In this document: positions 60,363 through 64,000 of the stretch, piece after piece
Layout of the letters: each line of letters starts with the position of its first letter
How positions within the stretch are numbered: position 1 is the first letter of the stretch
NCBI RefSeq assembly: GCF_036227105.1
Contig: NZ_CP109434.1
Location: 1,492,001 to 1,556,000 of the forward strand
Reading direction: 5' to 3'
Source: Amycolatopsis sp. NBC_01488
Lineage (GTDB): Bacteria; Actinomycetota; Actinomycetes; Mycobacteriales; Pseudonocardiaceae
DNA: 64,000 bases
The notes under the pieces: model-generated
Seen by the model: only the letters and a program-made list of their open reading frames with translations
What the model was told of the DNA's origin: nothing
The model's database searches: none
Made by a program: the position numbers and the translations under genes

Positions 60363-62571
60363 CGGCGGCCGCCATGCCCGCCGCGACGAGCAGCGCGGCC
60401 GCGGCGGCGAGAGCGACCCAGAAGCCGGTCGACGGGCTCGCGTCGCCGAGGCCGCCGCCGACGAGCGGCAGCTCCGCGGCGTGCAGCGCGACGAGCACGG
60501 CGGCGCCGGCCAGCAGAGCCGCCGCGGGCCGGGGCCGCGACCGCAGCGCCAGCGCGGCGGCGCCGACGACGACCACGGCGGCGATCAGCAGGCCCCACGA
60601 AGGGGTGTCGAAGTTCGACCACAACCCGGGCGCGACGTAGCCGGGCACGCTGAAGACGGGCAGCCCGAACGCGGCGACGGCCAGCACCGCACCGGCGACC
60701 ACGGGCGTGAGCAGGTTCGCGCCCGCCTCGGCGCCGTCGCCGGCATCCTCCCGTTCGACGACACCGGTCCCGACGGCGGCGAGCGCGACCAGGACCGCGA
60801 GCACGAGCGCGGCGAACGTCCAGGCGGCGCCGGCGCCGAGGTCGTAGGTGAAGACGGGGGTGGCGCCGGACGTGCCGCCGAGGTCCGCGCCCCCGAACCC
60901 GGCGAGGTTACCGGCCTGGGTGGCGGTCAGCGCGGTGTTCAGGACGGCGGTGCCGGCCAGCACGATCCCGGCCCAGGCGAGCCCGAGCACCGGCCGCGCC
61001 AGTTGCGCGGTCCGCGGAAACAGCGTGCCAAGGGCGAGAACGCCGACGACGAGCGCGGCGGTGAGCAGGAACCACCGCGCGGGACTTTCGGCGGCGGCGC
61101 TGACCGGAGCGGTGGCCCCGGGGTTGAGCGCGGTGACGGCGACCTGCGACGCGAAGGTCCCAATCACGGCGGCGGCCGCGGTGGCGAGGCCGAGCACCCC
61201 GGTCGTCAGGCGCCACCAGAAGATGCCGGGGACCTGGACGTCGCGCTCGGTGTCTCTCGGCGTTTCGCTGAGCCGGGTGAAGGCGAGGCCGGCGATGACG
61301 GCGGTCGCCGCGAGCACGAGGACGGGCCCCCAGGTGACGTGGAGGTCGTCCCGGAGGAGCCCGGCCAGCACGGGCGGCCCGGCGACCCCGAAGGCGGCGG
61401 CGGTGAGGCCGAGCACCATGCCCCTGGCGATGCTTTCGGAAGGAGCGGCGAGCGCGAGCGCGGCGGCCAGCGGCAGCGCGGCGGCGAGCAGCAGGTACCC
61501 GCCGAGGGCGGGCCACGGCCCTTCGAAGGCGGCGCGGGCGAGCAGGAAGCCGTTGTCCGAGCCGACGGGCGCGGTGAGCAGCCCGACCGAAGCGGTCACG
61601 GCGAGCAGCGGGACGAGCAGCCGCCACCGTCGCCGTTCGGGTTCGCCGTCGCTGTCCCGGTTCGCCCGCCAGGCGGCGACCCCGGCAGCCCCGGTGAGCA
61701 GGTGCGCGGCGATGAGCAGCCAGAACCCCGCGCCGACGGCGGAGCCGCTGACGAAGCGATCGGGGAGGTAGAGCTCGGGACGGATGGTGAGAGGCCCGTT
61801 GACGGCGAACTGCAGGTCGAGGACGAGCCGGCCGGGGGCAAGGGCGGCGAGACCGAGGACGAGCCCCTTGGCGAGCCCGGGCTTTCGGGCAGCGGCGGCC
61901 CAGACAGCGGCGACGGCGGGAGCCAGCGCGAGAACGGCAAGCCACGGCCAGCTGGTGAAACCGGGGGCCGCGGCTGGGGAGACGTGGATGAGGGCCGCGG
62001 CGGTGAGGGAGACGGCGCCGAGACCGGTGAGACCGAGGGCGATGGTCAGGGGGCGTGAGGGGCTGGTGTCCTCGGCCCAGGGGGGTGTGGTGTCGGCAGG
62101 TTCGATGCGGGTGGTGGTTGTAGGTCCGGGTGCGGCACCGGGCTTCGTCGCTGGGGCGCTCGCCGGTGCATCCCCGGACTTCGACCGATCGTTGGTTTCG
62201 AGCCTGAGGGCCGCCGCCGGGCGGGCGCTCGCAGGTCCGGGTGCGGCACCAGGCTTCGCCGCTGGGGCGCTCGCAGGTGCGGCCTCGGACTTCGCCGGAT
62301 CGTTGGTTTCGGCTTGGGGAGCCGCCGGGCGGGCGGGTGCCGGCTCGGCGCCTGGGTTCGCCGGAGCGGTGGCGGGATCGGTGGCCGCGGGCTCGGCGTC
62401 TGGCGGGCCGGTCCTGGGGTCCGCCGGGTTGGTGGTTTCGGCGGACGGGTGGGGGGAAGTCCGTGCGCGAGGAGGCTTCCGCTTGCCGGTGGGACGGGTG
62501 GCCGCGGGGTCCTGCGGGAAGTCCGGGGAGCCGGGGGTGCTCCCGGTCGGGGGCTCTGAGCGTGGGGGCAT
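60343..62571 (-). CDS. Large Pro/Ala-rich polytopic membrane protein, uncharacterised
   Basis: This 742-aa protein has a Pro/Ala-rich N-terminal region of about 170 residues, including two copies of a segment with PASAPAAKPGAAPGP-like sequence (about 98-145). At least thirteen hydrophobic helices follow to the end. No enzymatic motif is seen. Such proteins beside sucCD in actinobacteria are annotated as membrane proteins of unknown role. The ATG at 62571 begins PPRSEPPTGS; upstream in-frame sequence is unlikely to be coding. The gene overlaps the B12-domain-like gene at its 3' end. Confidence 0.78.
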   Translation of the reverse strand: MPPRSEPPTGSTPGSPDFPQDPAATRPTGKRKPPRARTSPHPSAETTNPADPRTGPPDAEPAATDPATAPANPGAEPAPARPAAPQAETNDPAKSEAAPASAPAAKPGAAPGPASARPAAALRLETNDRSKSGDAPASAPATKPGAAPGPTTTTRIEPADTTPPWAEDTSPSRPLTIALGLTGLGAVSLTAAALIHVSPAAAPGFTSWPWLAVLALAPAVAAVWAAAARKPGLAKGLVLGLAALAPGRLVLDLQFAVNGPLTIRPELYLPDRFVSGSAVGAGFWLLIAAHLLTGAAGVAAWRANRDSDGEPERRRWRLLVPLLAVTASVGLLTAPVGSDNGFLLARAAFEGPWPALGGYLLLAAALPLAAALALAAPSESIARGMVLGLTAAAFGVAGPPVLAGLLRDDLHVTWGPVLVLAATAVIAGLAFTRLSETPRDTERDVQVPGIFWWRLTTGVLGLATAAAAVIGTFASQVAVTALNPGATAPVSAAAESPARWFLLTAALVVGVLALGTLFPRTAQLARPVLGLAWAGIVLAGTAVLNTALTATQAGNLAGFGGADLGGTSGATPVFTYDLGAGAAWTFAALVLAVLVALAAVGTGVVEREDAGDGAEAGANLLTPVVAGAVLAVAAFGLPVFSVPGYVAPGLWSNFDTPSWGLLIAAVVVVGAAALALRSRPRPAAALLAGAAVLVALHAAELPLVGGGLGDASPSTGFWVALAAAAALLVAAGMAAAGGRREP

Positions 62572-62761
62572 CGGCAGCGACGCTAGCAAGCCCGGCCGGT
62601 GCGGGAGGTCCCCGCGGGCCGCGAGTCGCCGAGTGGGTGGGTTGTCGGGCTCGTGTCGTGGGCCGGGCCTGGGGAGCTGCGCGTGCAGCTCGGGCAGGGG
62701 CTGGCCGCCTCGGCTTGGTCGAAGGCCTCGCTCCACCCGCGAGCGCGGGGGAAGTCGGACA

Positions 62762-62785
62762 AATCCGGCGGTCGAGCGCCGGATT
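62762..62785. repeat. Inverted repeat in the 673-bp gene-free interval before the M23 gene
   Basis: AATCCGGCG and CGCCGGATT form a 9-bp perfect inverted repeat with a 6-nt loop. The interval 62572-63244 between divergent genes has no supported gene. Open frames in it are shadows with poor codon character. A possible promoter for the M23 gene is listed separately. Confidence 0.4.
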
Positions 62786-63104
62786 CAAACGCGAGTCGGT
62801 GAGCGGTGCACGTGCGTCGATAAGCGGTCGGCTCTGCTCGCCGCCGCGCCCCCGCCGACAGAGCCCCAGCTGCGCCGCCAAGGTTCGGCGAGGCGGGCTC
62901 GGGCGTCGAAAAGACGTAAACATCCCCTGGCAAACCCTTATTCCGGGCCTTCGAGCCCTACGGCCGATCTGTAGGTCCATGGCTGTCCGCAAGGCCTGTA
63001 AGGCAAGTCACAACCAATGCAGTAAACCCTCTCTAACTTTGGGTAATTGACACAGGTGGACGCCAGATCCGCGCCACCCGATCGGCCGACCACGGGGGCA
63101 GATC

Positions 63105-63133
63105 TTGCCTACAGCGGTGCCCCTTCGTTATCG
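63105..63133 (+). promoter_or_regulatory. Possible promoter of the M23 peptidase gene
   Basis: TTGCCT (63105-63110) and TTATCG (63128-63133) are spaced by 17 nt, about 110 bp before the ATG. The leader is long enough for RNA regulation, but I could not recognise a c-di-AMP (ydaO) riboswitch, which often precedes wall-hydrolase genes in actinobacteria. Confidence 0.35.
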
Positions 63134-63244
63134 TCCCCCGGTCCCCATTACAGTCAGGTCACGAAGTAGGACGACGAGCGAACCACCCCCGAGGTTGGCT
63201 CACCGGGTCCCCCCGCCCACAGTCCTCGACCCGGCTCCCCGACG

Positions 63245-64000
63245 ATGGAAGGCCCTGTCTTGGCTTCACACCGCTCCCCCGGCGGCCAAGCTCCTTCCCC
63301 GGCACTGAAGGACGCACTCGAAGGTGCGGTCGTTCGTGTCCGGGGTGCGCACCGCATCGCCCCGCCCTCCTCGGCCCTTCGCGGCCGTGTCGTGGTCGCC
63401 GCCGTCGCGGCCGGCGCGTTCGCTGCCGCCGCCGCGGGCTCGACGCTCAAGACAGTCACCGACTCCGACGCCGGCGTGACGCCCCTGGCCAACAGCCAGG
63501 ACGCCAGCGCCTCCTTCACCTCGGGAGGTGCGGGCTCCGGGGGCGCCCTCGAGCTCCTGCCGACCGGCCACGCCGTCGACGCCTCCGCCGAGGCCGCGAA
63601 GCTCTCCGACAGCGCCTCCGTCACCCAGGCCCGTGAACAGCGCGAAGCCGACGCCGCCAAGAAGGCCGCCGAAGAAGCCTCGCGCCCCAAGACCTGCCTG
63701 CCGGCCCACGGCACCTTCACCTCGGGCTTCGGCGCCCGGTGGGGCACGAGCCACCTCGGCATCGACATCGCCAACGCGATCGGCACCCCGATCTACTCCG
63801 CCTCCGACGGCACCGTGATCGAGGCCGGCCCTGCCAGCGGCTTCGGCCTCTGGGTCCGGATCCAGCTCGACGACGGCACGATCCAGGTCTACGGCCACAT
63901 GAACAGCTTCTCCGTCAAGGAGGGCCAGAAGGTCAAGTGCGGCGAGCAGATCGCCGAGATCGGCAACCGCGGCCAGACCACCGGCCCGCACCTGCACTTC
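63245..64000 (+). CDS. M23-family metallopeptidase, N-terminal part (cut by window edge)
   Basis: The visible 252 codons encode a LytM/M23 peptidoglycan endopeptidase. An N-terminal part contains one hydrophobic segment (about 50-68, VVVAAVAAGAFAAAAAGS), then a Ala/Glu/Lys-rich helical linker (about 118-145). The peptidase domain from about residue 150 has CLPAHGTFTSGFGARWGTSH, the zinc-binding HLGID and, at the very end, GPHLHF with the second zinc His pair. Closeness to sucC matches mycobacterial and streptomycete order. The frame is open to the right edge, so the C-terminus is missing. Confidence 0.9.
   Translation, partial: MEGPVLASHRSPGGQAPSPALKDALEGAVVRVRGAHRIAPPSSALRGRVVVAAVAAGAFAAAAAGSTLKTVTDSDAGVTPLANSQDASASFTSGGAGSGGALELLPTGHAVDASAEAAKLSDSASVTQAREQREADAAKKAAEEASRPKTCLPAHGTFTSGFGARWGTSHLGIDIANAIGTPIYSASDGTVIEAGPASGFGLWVRIQLDDGTIQVYGHMNSFSVKEGQKVKCGEQIAEIGNRGQTTGPHLHF

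Noticed and set aside
61784..63050. Long plus-strand frames rich in Gly, Ala and Arg opposite the 742-aa membrane protein
   Set aside because: They are antisense shadows of a high-GC gene, with no ribosome-binding sites or recognisable domains.
62572..63244. c-di-AMP (ydaO) riboswitch before the M23 peptidase
   Set aside because: Expected from related wall-hydrolase genes, but I could not find the conserved helices; only a possible promoter and an inverted repeat are visible.

Overview
This 64-kb window is a contiguous piece of a high-GC actinobacterial chromosome. The order of housekeeping genes (sdhCDAB; a SCO4848-type membrane protein beside a D-Ala-D-Ala carboxypeptidase; YhjD-like protein with trpS; folD with a DUF3017 gene; purN-purH with a DUF6350 gene, a DUF5336 gene, sucD-sucC and an M23 peptidase) matches what I remember of Streptomyces and Mycobacterium. 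The LexA-controlled imuA'-imuB-dnaE2 mutasome and the gene content suggest the Pseudonocardiales, with Amycolatopsis as my best guess. That genus call is inference from memory. There is no phage, plasmid, rRNA, tRNA or CRISPR signature.

Layout. 1-5.4 kb (minus strand): a nucleoside-uptake operon (BMP lipoprotein, ATPase, two permeases) running into a truncated cytidine deaminase. 5.6-9.5 kb (minus): two secreted glycosidases, GH27 and GH97, probably an alpha-galactoside unit. 9.9-13.3 kb (plus): sdhCDAB. 13.4-16.3 kb: an unknown membrane protein, a minus-strand small-transcript candidate, a secreted subtilase and the SCO4848-type protein. 16.4-22.4 kb: carboxypeptidase, an HxlR/acyl-CoA dehydrogenase-like pair with a tandem-repeat operator, YhjD, a small kinase-like ATPase, trpS and a 21-bp minisatellite. 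22.9-28.2 kb: GH19 chitinase behind a DasR-like site, a MarR/cupin divergent pair around a large palindrome, exonuclease III, an MBL-fold enzyme, a decayed TetR gene and icd. 28.5-37 kb: small enzymes, methyltransferases, regulators and two MFS exporters.

37-43.9 kb: a REP-like palindrome, the folD operon, a large protein ending in a TNT (NAD+ glycohydrolase-type) domain, a pentapeptide-repeat protein and small enzymes. 43.9-50.8 kb (minus): the SOS mutasome, with two unusual features: a 63-bp higher-order tandem repeat array between imuA' and imuB, and an uncharacterised 185-aa gene between imuB and dnaE2. 50.9-64 kb: an acetyltransferase, secreted or anchored proteins, purH-purN, membrane proteins, sucD-sucC, a B12-domain-like orphan lacking the ligand histidine, a large membrane protein and a truncated M23 peptidase.

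The genes combine central metabolism (two TCA steps plus isocitrate dehydrogenase; the end of purine synthesis; one-carbon folate), cell-wall and polymer hydrolases, and inducible DNA-damage mutagenesis. The least explained parts are the repeat array and orphan gene inside the mutasome operon, the TNT-domain protein with a YezG-like N-terminus, and the small transcript near 14.4 kb.
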